DNA of 64,000 nt, from the NCBI RefSeq assembly GCF_002201515.1, contig NZ_CP021421.1, forward strand, positions 992,001-1,056,000. The letters are read 5' to 3'. Under the pieces are notes generated by a model that searched no databases, was not told the DNA's origin, and saw only the letters and a program-made list of their open reading frames with translations. This document shows positions 1 to 8,256 of the stretch, one piece after another (positions within the stretch are counted from its first letter, which is position 1; each line of letters begins with the position of its first letter). Source of the stretch: Muribaculum intestinale. Its GTDB lineage: Bacteria > Bacteroidota > Bacteroidia > Bacteroidales > Muribaculaceae. Position numbers and translations under genes: made by a program.

Positions 1-170
1 GCGGCTACGGCTCCCGACGACACTATGACCACACGCATCCCCGCCGAGTGGAGCTCGGCTATCTGGTCGACAAGAGCCGACATGCGGGTCACGTCGAGGG
101 TGCCGTCGCGGCGTGTGAGCACATTACTGCCGATTTTTACGGCAATACTTTTGAAGCGTGGTGTAGGCAT
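1..170 (-). CDS. proB: Glutamate 5-kinase, N-terminal part (cut by window edge)
   Basis: The first 56 residues are visible, starting at the ATG whose complement ends at 170; the rest lies left of the window. The reading begins MPTPRFKSIAVKIGSNVLTR and continues to VVIVSSGAVA. This is the N-terminal nucleotide-binding segment of the amino acid kinase fold of glutamate 5-kinase (the K-I-G-S-N-V-L and V-S-S-G-A-V-A motifs). ProB phosphorylates glutamate in the first step of proline synthesis in the cytoplasm. It starts 20 bp after the acyl-CoA synthetase gene on the same strand, so co-transcription is likely. Partial only; the family call rests on the two motifs. Confidence 0.85.
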   Translation of the reverse strand, partial: MPTPRFKSIAVKIGSNVLTRRDGTLDVTRMSALVDQIAELHSAGMRVVIVSSGAVA

Positions 171-190
171 ACGTAAATTTCAACAATTTC

Positions 191-1861
191 TCAGTCATTT
201 TTGTTGCTGTCGTCGCGGCGTATTTCCACACGGCGTATCTTTCCGGAGATGGTCTTGGGCAGTTCCTTCACGAATTCCACCACACGGGGATATTTGTATG
301 GGGCGGTGACGCGCTTTACATGATTCTGAATCTCCTTGACCAGCTCGTCGCCGGCACGATTCTCATACTCTTTGCTCAGCACGATGGTGGCTTTCACCAC
401 CTGACCGCGTATATCGTCGGGCACACCGGTGATGGCACACTCTACGACGGCGGGATGGGTCATCAGAGCGCTCTCCACCTCAAACGGACCTATACGGTAG
501 CCCGACGACTTGATTACATCGTCGATACGGCCCACAAACCAGAAGTATCCGTCCTCGTCGCGCCATGCCACATCGCCTGTATGGTAGAGTCCGTCGTGCA
601 TGGCCTCGCGTGTTAGCTGAGGGTCGTGGAGATATTCCTTGAACAGTCCGAGCGGACGGTGACCACCCTCGGGGAGCCGGATCACAATCTCGCCCTGCTG
701 ACCGTCCTCTACCGGTACACCCTGCCCGTCGACAAGGTCGATGTCATATTCCGGGCCCTTCTTGCCCATCGAGCCGGGCTTAGGCTCGAGCCATGGGTAT
801 GTGGCCACGGTAAGAGTGGTCTCTGTCTGGCCGAACCCTTCCATCAGCTTTATTCCGGTAAGTCTCAGCCACTCCTCGTAGACACTCGGGTTGAGCGCTT
901 CGCCGGCAATCGTGCAGTAGCGCAGGGTCGACAGATTGTATTTCGACATATCCTCGCGTATGAGGAAACGGAACACCGTAGGGGGCGCGCAGAACGAGGT
1001 GATGCCATAGTCGTGAATCATGCGCAGCACATCGACAGGCTCAAACTTCTCGAAGTCGTAGACAAATACATTGGCCCCGGCTATCCACTGGCCATAGAGC
1101 TTTCCCCACACGGCTTTACCCCAGCCTGTGTCGGCCAGGGTAAGGTGTAGGCTATCTTCATCAAGATTGTGCCAGTAGCTGGCGGTTATGATATGCCCCA
1201 GAGGATAGGTGAAATCGTGGGCCACCATCTTGGGCTCGCCGGTGGTGCCTGAGGTGAAGTAGAGGAGCGATATGTCGTCGTTGGAGTTGGCTGTCTCAGG
1301 GCGCTCAAAAGGAGCCGCCGCGACTATCGACCGGTTGAAGTCGTACCATCCCTCGGGCACCACAGGTCCGGTGGATATCAGAGCCTCCACCGTAGGGCAT
1401 TCGGGCATGGAGCGCTGTATGTGGCCAAGCACCACCTCGTCACCGGTCGACACAATGGCCTTGATGCCGGCCTTGTTGCAACGGTATATTATGTCATGCT
1501 CCGTCAGCAGATGGGTGGCCGGGATTACCGTGGCCCCGAGCTTGTGGAGAGCCACAATCGAGAACCAGAACTGGTAGTGGCGCTTGAGTATCAGCATCAC
1601 CATGTCGCCGCGTCCGATACCGAGCGACTGGAAAAACGATGCCGTGCGGTCGCTCTCGCGCTTGATGTCGGCAAATGTGAACTGTATCTTCTCTCCCCTG
1701 TCGTTGGTCCATAACAGAGCCGGTTTGTCGGGCTCTTTCTCGGCCCAGGCGTCAACCACATCGTAGCCGAAATTGAAGTTGTCGGGCACGTTGACATGGA
1801 AGTTGGCCATAAAATCCTCATAAGACTCAAATTCGGTCTTATCTAAAAACTTTTCAAGCAT
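191..1861 (-). CDS. AMP-forming acyl-CoA synthetase (acetyl/medium-chain type)
   Basis: A 556-residue ANL-superfamily enzyme that activates a carboxylic acid to acyl-AMP and then acyl-CoA in the cytoplasm. The phosphate-binding loop [15 protein letters not shown] is at residues 201-215, EGFGQTE at 341-347, the TGD...GRIDD hinge region at about 428-448, and the C-terminal [10 protein letters not shown] carries the invariant adenylation Lys541. Length is normal. It lies 42 bp downstream of an XRE-cupin regulator gene, a frequent pairing in Bacteroidota, and 20 bp upstream of proB. The substrate cannot be read from sequence; acetate, propionate, other short/medium-chain acids or aryl acids are all possible. 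Confidence 0.9.
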   Translation of the reverse strand: MLEKFLDKTEFESYEDFMANFHVNVPDNFNFGYDVVDAWAEKEPDKPALLWTNDRGEKIQFTFADIKRESDRTASFFQSLGIGRGDMVMLILKRHYQFWFSIVALHKLGATVIPATHLLTEHDIIYRCNKAGIKAIVSTGDEVVLGHIQRSMPECPTVEALISTGPVVPEGWYDFNRSIVAAAPFERPETANSNDDISLLYFTSGTTGEPKMVAHDFTYPLGHIITASYWHNLDEDSLHLTLADTGWGKAVWGKLYGQWIAGANVFVYDFEKFEPVDVLRMIHDYGITSFCAPPTVFRFLIREDMSKYNLSTLRYCTIAGEALNPSVYEEWLRLTGIKLMEGFGQTETTLTVATYPWLEPKPGSMGKKGPEYDIDLVDGQGVPVEDGQQGEIVIRLPEGGHRPLGLFKEYLHDPQLTREAMHDGLYHTGDVAWRDEDGYFWFVGRIDDVIKSSGYRIGPFEVESALMTHPAVVECAITGVPDDIRGQVVKATIVLSKEYENRAGDELVKEIQNHVKRVTAPYKYPRVVEFVKELPKTISGKIRRVEIRRDDSNKND

Positions 1862-1903
1862 GTGTAAGCAAATAATAGGTTGATGATATAGAGCAACGAC
1901 AGA

Positions 1904-2446
1904 CTACGAAATTATGGCTATAATCCTTGCCGTAGAGCCTATGGCACGCAGGCCGTGGGGGCGAAGAGAATCAAACATTATGCTGTCGCCGGGACGCATA
2001 CGTGTAACGTGTCCGCCTACCGAAAGTTCAATCTCACCCTCAAGCACATAGTTGAACTCCTGACCGCTGTGCACATTCAGAGTCAGAGGAGAGTCGGTTG
2101 GTTCTATGGTCACAAGAAACGGCGCCATGATTCTCCTCTGGAATCCGGAGGCAAGATCCTGATAGCTGTATGCCGCAGTGCGCTCCACCTTAACGCCCTT
2201 GCCTGCTCGGGTGACAAAATAGGAATTCATCGTAGGCTCTTCGCCGAAAAGGAGAGCTGTAAGTTCCACCCCGTAGGCCGAGGCAAGGCGATGGAGAAAA
2301 CTGACAGGCACGTCCGACTCGCCGCTCTCATAGGCGGCAAGCACCTCGGGCGACACATCACACTGGTGTGCCATCTCCTCTGCCGTAAGTTCCAGGGCGT
2401 CGCGGAGTCCGCGCAGACGCGCCGCCACTTCTTGTATATGGTTCAT
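1904..2446 (-). CDS. XRE-family transcriptional regulator with cupin sensor domain
   Basis: A 180-residue protein with an N-terminal helix-turn-helix (residues ~5-60, including LTAEEMAHQCDVSPEVLAAY) and a C-terminal cupin (~105-178, with NVHSGQEFNYVLEGEIELSV and RPGDSIMFDSLRPHG). Proteins of this build bind a small metabolite in the cupin barrel and control an adjacent gene. Here the adjacent gene is the acyl-CoA synthetase 42 bp downstream, so an acyl or acyl-CoA-related ligand is a reasonable inference. A TAACTTTG -7 box lies upstream at 2476-2483. Confidence 0.85.
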   Translation of the reverse strand: MNHIQEVAARLRGLRDALELTAEEMAHQCDVSPEVLAAYESGESDVPVSFLHRLASAYGVELTALLFGEEPTMNSYFVTRAGKGVKVERTAAYSYQDLASGFQRRIMAPFLVTIEPTDSPLTLNVHSGQEFNYVLEGEIELSVGGHVTRMRPGDSIMFDSLRPHGLRAIGSTARIIAIIS

Positions 2447-2475
2447 AACATTCTTTTATTCACGTCAAAGAGTCA

Positions 2476-2483
2476 CAAAGTTA
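2476..2483 (-). promoter_or_regulatory. -7 box TAACTTTG for the XRE-cupin/acyl-CoA synthetase operon
   Basis: The complement reads TAACTTTG, matching the Bacteroidota TANNTTTG box, about 30 bp upstream of the regulator start. No clear TTTG -33 element is seen at the right distance. Confidence 0.5.
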
Positions 2484-2543
2484 CTCAATTTTTCTAAAAA
2501 CTGAACGGATATGCACGCTAAACACATACATTGTGCAAGATGT

Positions 2544-2576
2544 TTTGACCACGTTCCAAAATTATATGTACCTTTG
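2544..2576 (+). promoter_or_regulatory. Bacteroidota promoter for the secreted protein at 2602
   Basis: TTTG at 2544-2547 and TACCTTTG at 2569-2576, with a 21-bp spacer: a full match to the Bacteroidota sigma-ABfr consensus. It lies inside the longer open frame that begins at 2533, so it also fixes the true start of the gene at 2602. Confidence 0.8.
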
Positions 2577-2601
2577 TACTGACAAAACAGAATACACACC
2601 T

Positions 2602-3348
2602 ATGAAATCAACAATACTTGCTCTACTTTTATCTTTCGTCGCAATCCTACCTGCCGCAGCCTCTACAACCGCACGCCTCAACCGCACATGGGTGGAGACC
2701 GGAGTGATGAAACATGACCAGGAAGGCCTCTCGCTGCATGTCGACTTCGACCTTACCGATGCCAAAGGACGCCTGGTAGGCGTGCAGGCCATATTCTACA
2801 GCCGTCCCGGCGGATGGGCCCTACGCGACAAAAACGACAAGTACCGGCTGTCGCCGTCACTCAACTATGTGGCCGCATTCGACTATTTCCGCCCGGAGGA
2901 GCGCGACATGAAGGTAAGCGACTTCGAACTGTTTATCCCCGTCAGGGAGCTGCATCTCAGCAACGGACACAAATACCGCATCTACGCACAACTGTCGCTC
3001 TATTCCGACCCCGGCAAGAAGGGTGAATTCCTGGCCGAGAGCGATTTCCTGCCCATCACTGTCGACCTCACCGACCCAAATCACCCCAAGGCTATCCCCG
3101 ACTTCTCACAGGTAATCACAGTGGCCGAAGTCGACAAGGCCAAGAAAGAGGGGCGTCAGGTAGGCGTTACAACCCGCAAGAATCCCAAGCAGGATAAAAA
3201 AGCCAAGAAAGAGCAGGCACGCAAGATGAAAGCCAGCAAATGGGGCTCACACGGCTCGAAAGTCGAGAAAGACTCAATCGACCGCGCCACCTTCTGGCAA
3301 AAAGAAGAAATCGACTCAACAGCACTGCCGAAGCTCTATATTGAGTAA
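2602..3348 (+). CDS. Secreted protein of unknown function, lysine-rich tail
   Basis: A 248-residue protein with a clear Sec signal peptide (MKSTILALLLSFVAILPAAA). The mature part is predicted mostly beta; phrases such as WVETGVMKHDQEGLSLHVDFDLTDAKG recall uncharacterised Bacteroidota tetratricopeptide/C2-like surface proteins, but I do not recognise a named family. The last ~70 residues are rich in Lys and low in hydrophobics (KNPKQDKKAKKEQARKMKAS), so a flexible basic tail is likely. The start at 2602 was chosen over 2533 because the promoter lies between them. It stands alone, between a leftward operon and a convergent gene. Confidence 0.75.
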   Translation: MKSTILALLLSFVAILPAAASTTARLNRTWVETGVMKHDQEGLSLHVDFDLTDAKGRLVGVQAIFYSRPGGWALRDKNDKYRLSPSLNYVAAFDYFRPEERDMKVSDFELFIPVRELHLSNGHKYRIYAQLSLYSDPGKKGEFLAESDFLPITVDLTDPNHPKAIPDFSQVITVAEVDKAKKEGRQVGVTTRKNPKQDKKAKKEQARKMKASKWGSHGSKVEKDSIDRATFWQKEEIDSTALPKLYIE

Positions 3349-3387
3349 TTGTACTGTCAGAGACATCACTCACGGCTCCGGGGTATC

Positions 3388-4317
3388 TCAGCCCTGAAGC
3401 ATCATGGTGTACTTGAGTGTCGGCTCTGCGCCGAGGCTCTCCTTGAACACACAGAGGCCATAGTTGGGGACACCCGTCTCGGTAGCAGGCCCGAGGTCGA
3501 GCAGACGCATCCCCGCCCGGCGATAATACTCATACACATATTCAGCGAGCAGATTCATGGCCCGCAGCTCGCTGTAGCCGGGCATATCGCCCCAGTACAC
3601 AACCTGCGCTATCCCCTCGCCCGCAGGATACACCATGGCTCCGGCTATATCAGCGCCATCATGCATGAGCAGGAAAAAATCGGCCTTGACAAGCATTGCG
3701 GTGGAGATTACATCGTCCGGCTCCATCCACATAGGGCGCCCCTTGCTCAGATGGTTGGTGCGGATGATATTATATACCCTCAGTATATTCTCCGGCACAG
3801 GGACCACTTTGGCGACCGACAGTCCGTTTCCAGAGGCCTGATTCAGCAGTTTGCGGCAACTGCGGCTTACTCCGTCGCGGAAACTGCCGCGCCCGAGGTC
3901 GAGATGATAGCTCACATCAAGCGTCGGCGTCAGCCCAAGGCGCGACAGGGCGCTGACCGACTTCACCGTCAGCTCCGGAGCATACGGTTCGGGCGGAAGG
4001 GTCACGCGCAGACCCAGTCCCTCCGCCCGGCAATACTCCACCACATCGTGCCACATGCCGTCGACAGCCGCGAAGCACTGGTTGCGGTTTACTGTAAGCC
4101 CTCCGAACGGGGCAGAGAACGGAGAGTGGAGCATGCCGTCGCGACGCCCGAGGATTATGCCTCCGCGCACCTTGCCGTCACCGGCAAACAGATAGCGCAC
4201 GTCGCCGTCGTCACACTTATGTCGGTTGTGCTCAGTGAATGCGACGCCGTTGAATATATGTGGCGGACAGGGAAACATCATCCCGTACTCGCGCGGGGTC
4301 ACTGCATTTATCATCAT
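3388..4317 (-). CDS. GNAT/FemAB-like acyltransferase
   Basis: A 309-residue cytoplasmic protein resembling GNAT-fold acyltransferases of the FemAB/BioF2-like type. Seen: residues that suit an acyl-CoA or aminoacyl site in the second half (GADIAGAMVYPAGEGIAQVV; MNLLAEYVYEYYRRAGMRLL), ending in the typical LDLGPATETGVPNYGLCVFK segment. Such enzymes transfer acyl or aminoacyl groups to small molecules or cell-wall precursors; the acceptor is unknown. The start MMINAV at 4317 is preferred to an upstream in-frame Met because a TACCTTTG -7 box at 4336-4343 lies just before it. Confidence 0.7.
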   Translation of the reverse strand: MMINAVTPREYGMMFPCPPHIFNGVAFTEHNRHKCDDGDVRYLFAGDGKVRGGIILGRRDGMLHSPFSAPFGGLTVNRNQCFAAVDGMWHDVVEYCRAEGLGLRVTLPPEPYAPELTVKSVSALSRLGLTPTLDVSYHLDLGRGSFRDGVSRSCRKLLNQASGNGLSVAKVVPVPENILRVYNIIRTNHLSKGRPMWMEPDDVISTAMLVKADFFLLMHDGADIAGAMVYPAGEGIAQVVYWGDMPGYSELRAMNLLAEYVYEYYRRAGMRLLDLGPATETGVPNYGLCVFKESLGAEPTLKYTMMLQG

Positions 4318-4335
4318 GGAAAACTGCTGTTTCCG

Positions 4336-4343
4336 CAAAGGTA
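4336..4343 (-). promoter_or_regulatory. -7 box TACCTTTG for the acyltransferase gene
   Basis: The complement of 4336-4343 reads TACCTTTG, about 19 bp upstream of the chosen start. No good -33 partner is visible. Confidence 0.5.
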
Positions 4344-4419
4344 ACGAAAAATGGCGACACCTTCGACTGAAAGGTGCCGCCATAATGGCTTGCGCTACGA
4401 TATCGCGTATCGCATATTC

Positions 4420-5502
4420 TTATTTCATGTTGTATTTGGCGAGGATGTCAAGTATCGGCTGGCGTATCGACTCCATCCAGTTGTAGTAGCCCATGTCAGA
4501 GGGGTGGGTCTTGTCGGTGCAGGTCGAGCCGTCGGTGTCAGCCGCAGGATATACGATGTAGATATTGGGGTCGGTCTCCATGGCCTTGCGCACCATCTCT
4601 TCGGCGGCGGCCATCTTGGCGGCCTCCTTCTGGTCGTTGTCAGTGTTGAAATTGCGGCTTCCGCGATATATGGTCTGCTGGAAGATAATCGGGGTGACAG
4701 GGTGCTTGGCGCGGATGGTCTTTACGAAATCGTTGAAGTTCTCCCTGATTTCGGGAGCCTGAGGATTGGAGAATGCGTCGAACACAAATGCGTCGGCATC
4801 GGAGTCGGCGAGCACACGCGCATAGCTCTGCTGGAGCTTGGAATTACCGCTCACGCCCAGCGAACGGATATCAAGGCCGGTGGCGCGCTGCAGCTGCAGC
4901 GGATAGGCCATGCCCGAGCGGTTGGCCGACACGCCGTGGGTGAAGCTCGACCCCCAGAATACAATCTTGTGCTTGAAGGGGTTTTCCATCGGAGTGATGG
5001 TGGCGTCGGGGCTGATACCCACATACACCTCATCGATGATACTGCGCAGAGGCATGTAGAGCAGACACTCCTTCTCGCCGGGAGCCATGGCCGACACCAG
5101 GGCCACAGGCTCTCCCTTGGCCGAGGGCACGCCCGAGCCGGCGTATACCCACTTGCCGTCGCGCTTTATATAAAGGTCGGCGCCGGCCGATGCCACATCC
5201 GTGCCGTTGTAGGCATGATGGCGTTTCTTATAGTCGAAGTTTACCTCCACGCGATCGCTGTTGGTCTTGAATACCAGTGCCAGTCCGGATGACTCCTGGT
5301 TGAGACTTCGACGCTGGTAGTCAGTGAATCCGTCATACTTCACGGTATCGACACGCGCATAGCGGTCGGGGGTAGGCATCACCTTGCCGATAAGCGTCAG
5401 GTCTTTTCCGGGTACAAACTTTGTCTTATTCTTTGCGGCATATGCCGACGGGAGAGCGGCTGCAATGAGGAGTAGAGCCGCCACAAAACTCTTGAGTTTC
5501 AC
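4420..5502 (-). CDS. Secreted SGNH/GDSL-family hydrolase with GxDLY domain
   Basis: 360 residues with a Sec signal peptide (MKLKSFVAALLLIAAALPSAYA). The N-terminal half holds the GxDLY domain (GADLYIK at 107-113). The C-terminal half is the SGNH hydrolase: block I WGSSFTHG with Ser near 185-186, block II/III GVSGNSKL, and block V THPSDMGY with the Asp and His of the triad near 336-340. Family members are carbohydrate or lipid esterases acting in the periplasm or at the surface; an acetyl-esterase role on glycans is plausible. Monocistronic, with its own complete promoter at 5547-5577. Confidence 0.88.
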   Translation of the reverse strand: MKLKSFVAALLLIAAALPSAYAAKNKTKFVPGKDLTLIGKVMPTPDRYARVDTVKYDGFTDYQRRSLNQESSGLALVFKTNSDRVEVNFDYKKRHHAYNGTDVASAGADLYIKRDGKWVYAGSGVPSAKGEPVALVSAMAPGEKECLLYMPLRSIIDEVYVGISPDATITPMENPFKHKIVFWGSSFTHGVSANRSGMAYPLQLQRATGLDIRSLGVSGNSKLQQSYARVLADSDADAFVFDAFSNPQAPEIRENFNDFVKTIRAKHPVTPIIFQQTIYRGSRNFNTDNDQKEAAKMAAAEEMVRKAMETDPNIYIVYPAADTDGSTCTDKTHPSDMGYYNWMESIRQPILDILAKYNMK

Positions 5503-5546
5503 AGCTTAATAGTGTTTAATGATAAAAATTTGGTTAATTATTTCCG

Positions 5547-5577
5547 CAAAGATACAACTTTTTGGCACTCCTCCAAA
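5547..5577 (-). promoter_or_regulatory. Bacteroidota promoter for the SGNH hydrolase
   Basis: On the minus strand TTTG (complement of 5574-5577), a 19-bp spacer, and TATCTTTG (complement of 5547-5554); a full consensus match about 45 bp upstream of the start. Confidence 0.75.
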
Positions 5578-5609
5578 ACTAAACGAAACCCTTTCTTGAT
5601 AAAAACGAA

Positions 5610-5624
5610 AGAGCGCAGTATCCG
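5610..5624. repeat. Left copy of the 15-bp target duplication of the IS30 element
   Basis: AGAGCGCAGTATCCG, identical to 6811-6825. The two copies border the IS30 element; the right copy still sits in the intact hairpin of the DJ-1 gene terminator. Confidence 0.8.
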
Positions 5625-5631
5625 CGCAGGT

Positions 5632-6615
5632 TCAACTGGCAAGTGCAAAATTAGCGATTTGTTTGAAGAACTCGGTTTTCGGGTTTGAAAAACCGAGTTT
5701 TTTCCGTGGTCTGAGGTTTAGTTTCTTTGCGACATTCTTGATGTATAGGTCAGTGAAATCATTGAAATTTGACTTTTTGGGGATGTATTGACGGATGAGT
5801 TTGTTGATGTTTTCGACCGCTCCTTTCTGCCATGAGCAGTAGCTGTCGGCAAAGTAAACAGTCACATCATCGAGACCTTTGATGCGTAATCCGGCGGTTA
5901 TGTCGAGGTGTGCCGCGAACTCGCTGCCGTTGTCAGTAGTGATGGTTTTAAGATATTTACGGTATGCGTACAGCATTCTCACGACAGTCTTTGACAATGG
6001 CTTGGCTCTTTTTCCGTAAGGTAGTTTCTCCATCATCACAAAGCCAGTCATGCGTTCAAGCAGCACTAGAATCGCGTGCCCGTAGGCATCAACAATAAGA
6101 TCCATCTCAAAATCGCCAAAGCGTTTGCCGTCGGCCTCGGCCGGTCTGTCGTGTATGCTTGTGCGGTTTGGTATGTTGGTGGCTTTAGTGGGTTTGCGTT
6201 CGCCTTTTGGTCGTCGTCGGAAGTCGGGATGTCTGCGGTGACGGCGCAGTTCTCCGCTTTCATCAGCGTTTATAATGTTGTAAATGGTCTGTATGGATAC
6301 GGAAACACCTTCCTTGGCCAACACGCCACGAATTTGTTCTGGTGACCATTGGTGGTCAATAATCATCTGTTTTATACGCCACACCAACACGCTGTCGAGC
6401 TTCTTGTTGGATGTGGTGCGCTTTCTGCGTTCAAGGGCTTTGGCATGAGCCTTTTCCCACAGATAGTGGCCTTTGGTTGTGGAATTGCGCTTCAGTTCAC
6501 GACAAAGCGTTGACTGACTGCACCCTACTATGAGGGCAATTTCTTCTCTCGAAGTTTTTCTTTGCAGTAAGGCGAAAATTTGCGACCTTTGCTGCGAGGT
6601 TAATTGTCTGTACAT
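5632..6615 (-). CDS. IS30-family transposase
   Basis: 327 residues from the Met at 6615 (MYRQLTSQQRSQIFALLQRK). An N-terminal HTH of the IS30 type (REEIALIVGCSQSTLCRELKRN) is followed by an Arg-rich linker and the DDE core: Asp in GDFEMDLIV, Asp in TTDNGSEF, Glu in KGAVENINKLIRQYIPK. Length is normal for the family and no frameshift is seen, so it looks active. The frame stays open upstream of 6615 to 6870, but that part crosses the IS end and has no family similarity. It is oriented downstream of the DJ-1 gene, whose terminator the insertion damaged, so read-through transcription is possible. Confidence 0.92.
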   Translation of the reverse strand: MYRQLTSQQRSQIFALLQRKTSREEIALIVGCSQSTLCRELKRNSTTKGHYLWEKAHAKALERRKRTTSNKKLDSVLVWRIKQMIIDHQWSPEQIRGVLAKEGVSVSIQTIYNIINADESGELRRHRRHPDFRRRPKGERKPTKATNIPNRTSIHDRPAEADGKRFGDFEMDLIVDAYGHAILVLLERMTGFVMMEKLPYGKRAKPLSKTVVRMLYAYRKYLKTITTDNGSEFAAHLDITAGLRIKGLDDVTVYFADSYCSWQKGAVENINKLIRQYIPKKSNFNDFTDLYIKNVAKKLNLRPRKKLGFSNPKTEFFKQIANFALAS

Positions 6616-6641
6616 AAGCAATACAAAATTAGTTAATCTCA

Positions 6642-6664
6642 GGGAGACTTCGGTCTCCCTTTTT
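6642..6664 (+). terminator. Stem-loop with T run inside the IS30 element
   Basis: GGGAGAC-TTCG-GTCTCCC followed by TTTTT on the plus strand: a compact UUCG-capped intrinsic terminator that would stop antisense transcription. On the minus strand the same hairpin lies in the transposase leader and could limit its expression. Confidence 0.7.
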
Positions 6665-6810
6665 ATTTTGTATTGCCAGTATGTTCTGCTGCTGTTCGCT
6701 CTTGGGGGCGGTTTAGGCCGCCCCCGCCGCTTGGGCATCCCCTCGCCAGAAGGAGAGAGGAGAATGACTAATGCCCATCTCAAAGTTTTGCACTTCGATT
6801 TGGAATCTTC

Positions 6811-6825
6811 AGAGCGCAGTATCCG
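6811..6825. repeat. Right copy of the 15-bp target duplication of the IS30 element
   Basis: Identical to 5610-5624. It overlaps the left arm of the terminator hairpin at 6814-6839, showing where the element inserted. Confidence 0.8.
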
Positions 6826-6839
6826 TAACGACACTGCGC
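6814..6839 (-). terminator. DJ-1 gene terminator hairpin, now without its T tract
   Basis: GCGCAGT and ACTGCGC form a 7-bp stem with a 12-base loop, about 28 bp past the stop of the DJ-1 gene. On the minus strand the hairpin is now followed by IS sequence, while the T-rich tract (complement of 5600-5610) sits beyond the far end of the IS. Joining the flanks at the duplication restores a normal terminator. Confidence 0.7.
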
Positions 6840-6866
6840 CCATATCGTAGGGGATATACAGGGAAA

Positions 6867-7421
6867 TCACACAAGCATTCCCGAGGCCACCGACGAGGCC
6901 ACATCCTCGCCCATACTGGCGGCTACAATCGCAAAAGCGAATACAAAAGCCGACGACGGGCCGTTGGAGGTAATCAGATTTCCGCTCTCTACCACACGCA
7001 TGTCAACATAGGTGGCGCCACCCTTCTCAAGGTCGGCCTTGAATGAGGGATAACATGTGGCATTCTGCCCTCTTATTATATCGAGCGGAGCGAGCACCAC
7101 GGCGGGCGACGCACATATCGAGGCTATCTTGCCCTGCTTGAGCCAATGCTTCTGCAAAGCGTCGTTTAACGCGTCGCATGCGGCCAGATTGGTGGCCCCG
7201 GGCATTCCTCCGGGCACTATCAGCCATTCGGCATCGGTGGTGTCAGTCTCTGCAATCAGTTTGTCAGCCATTACTTCTACTCCGTGGGCGCCCTTTACAT
7301 TGAGCTTGTCGGCAATCGATACTGTTGACACTTCCATGCCGGCACGGCGCATCACGTCGACCACAGTCAAAGCCTCGACTTCCTCAAAGCCGTCGGCAAG
7401 AAAAACATAACTTGTATTCAT
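6867..7421 (-). CDS. DJ-1/PfpI family protein (YajL/ThiJ-like)
   Basis: 184 residues, one DJ-1/PfpI domain. It starts MNTSYVFLADGFEEVEAL, with the conserved Glu at 14-15 that hydrogen-bonds the reactive Cys, and has the nucleophile elbow SICASPAVVLAPL with Cys103, then NGPSSAFVFAFAIVAA. Cytoplasmic members are implicated in protection from oxidative and glyoxal stress and in deglycase or glyoxalase chemistry; the exact activity is not settled by sequence. The gene stands alone; its terminator was split by the IS30 insertion downstream. Confidence 0.88.
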   Translation of the reverse strand: MNTSYVFLADGFEEVEALTVVDVMRRAGMEVSTVSIADKLNVKGAHGVEVMADKLIAETDTTDAEWLIVPGGMPGATNLAACDALNDALQKHWLKQGKIASICASPAVVLAPLDIIRGQNATCYPSFKADLEKGGATYVDMRVVESGNLITSNGPSSAFVFAFAIVAASMGEDVASSVASGMLV

Positions 7422-7487
7422 ACTTGATTGTTTTGTTTGGTTATATACTAATTAAGTAACGTAACCCTCACCCCTCATGTTTTATTA

Positions 7488-7519
7488 TTTGCACAATTTA
7501 TATTCTTCCTATATATTTG
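7488..7519 (+). promoter_or_regulatory. Bacteroidota promoter for the START-like gene
   Basis: TTTG at 7488-7491, 20-bp spacer, TATATTTG at 7512-7519; about 40 bp ahead of the ATG at 7560. Confidence 0.8.
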
Positions 7520-7559
7520 CACATAGGTAAACTGTGTAAACATAAATCTGTCTTAACCC

Positions 7560-7943
7560 ATGGAAAAAACAAAATTTCAAATCGAATTCGACCTCAAGAG
7601 CATACCTCCGGCTCTGCTGTGGACATACATCTCCTCTCCGTCGGGACTGAAAGAGTGGTTTGCCGACGAGGTAACACTCCACGGAAAGCGTTTCACATTC
7701 CGTTGGGACGACGGCGCCGAACAAACAGCCGCTATCGTGGCACAGCGCACGGAATCGTCGCTGAGACTCCGCTGGCACGGCGACTCACTGCGCCACTATT
7801 TCGAGTTCAAGATACTGTCGGGCGAGATGACCGACTCTACCTCGCTCCTTGTCACCGACTTTGCCCTCTCTTCCGAGTTAGACGACGCGCGCGACCTGTG
7901 GATATCACAGCTCGAGAACCTCCGCATCACCCTCGGATGCTGA
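7560..7943 (+). CDS. START-like/SRPBCC (AHSA1-related) domain protein
   Basis: 127 residues. It matches the Bacteroidota START-like family: MEKTKFQIEFDLKS, the helix-grip element ALLWTYISSPSGLKEWFADEV, strand pairs FTFRWDDG and SSLRLRWHGD, and a long C-terminal helix DARDLWISQLENLRITLG. The fold forms a hydrophobic cavity for lipids or other small ligands; the ligand is unknown. It is cytoplasmic, with no signal. It has its own strong promoter; the two small membrane-protein genes follow in the same direction and may be co-transcribed. Confidence 0.82.
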   Translation: MEKTKFQIEFDLKSIPPALLWTYISSPSGLKEWFADEVTLHGKRFTFRWDDGAEQTAAIVAQRTESSLRLRWHGDSLRHYFEFKILSGEMTDSTSLLVTDFALSSELDDARDLWISQLENLRITLGC

Positions 7944-8070
7944 TATCGCTCCACCGCCACTGATACACATTGCTGTCGCATGCCGGAGAACCATACACGC
8001 TCCTTTATTGTTTTAACAACAGTCGGGGAAAAATTCCCGATATCAGCTATTTATTTGCAAAAAGGAAATT

Positions 8071-8235
8071 ATGGAAAATCGTCAACAACGAAGGCTCGAC
8101 CGCCAGGAGGAGTACGACCGTCGTCTGCTCCACCGCCGCTACAGTTCCTCCCTATTATGGATGTGGATTGGAGTGAGTGTCCTTGTGATTTTACTGTTGC
8201 TGTGGCTCACCATTTTTGAGTTCTGGCAGGCATAG
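8071..8235 (+). CDS. Small single-span membrane protein (54 aa)
   Basis: ATG at 8071, stop at 8233-8235. The N-terminal 28 residues are highly charged (MENRQQRRLDRQEEYDRRLL) and are followed by one hydrophobic span, roughly SLLWMWIGVSVLVILLLLWL, ending TIFEFWQA: a cytoplasmic basic N-terminus with one TM helix. AAAGGAA lies just upstream, and the sequence TTTATTTG at 8050-8057 is a near match to the -7 box. It is 21 bp from the next membrane-protein gene, so they probably form a pair. I do not recognise a family. Confidence 0.6.
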   Translation: MENRQQRRLDRQEEYDRRLLHRRYSSSLLWMWIGVSVLVILLLLWLTIFEFWQA

Positions 8236-8256
8236 ACCGTTTAACCAAAAAAAGCT

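Larger units (their letters stand above)
5626..6810 (-). mobile_element. IS30-family insertion sequence
   Basis: About 1,185 bp. The ends are imperfect inverted repeats of 25 bp, 5626-5650 and 6786-6810, agreeing at about 17 of 25 positions, including the inner run AAGTGCAAAA. It carries one transposase gene on the minus strand, which ends inside the left repeat. It is bordered by a 15-bp direct repeat (5610-5624 and 6811-6825), one base off the repeat edge on the left. The insertion separated a terminator hairpin from its T-rich tract (see findings). A stem-loop with a T run (6642-6664) lies between the right end and the transposase. Confidence 0.85.

Noticed and set aside
3349..4344. 331-codon open frame opposite the acyltransferase gene
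   Set aside because: Mirror frame of a real gene in GC-rich codons; no signal, no family-like motifs, low-complexity His/Arg-rich translation.
4351..5292. 313-codon open frame opposite the SGNH hydrolase
   Set aside because: Antisense shadow; the opposite strand has a signal peptide, GxDLY and SGNH motifs.
6615..6870. Longer start for the IS30 transposase
   Set aside because: The extra 85 codons run beyond the IS end into the DJ-1 flank and contain a terminator hairpin; family proteins begin at MYRQLTS.
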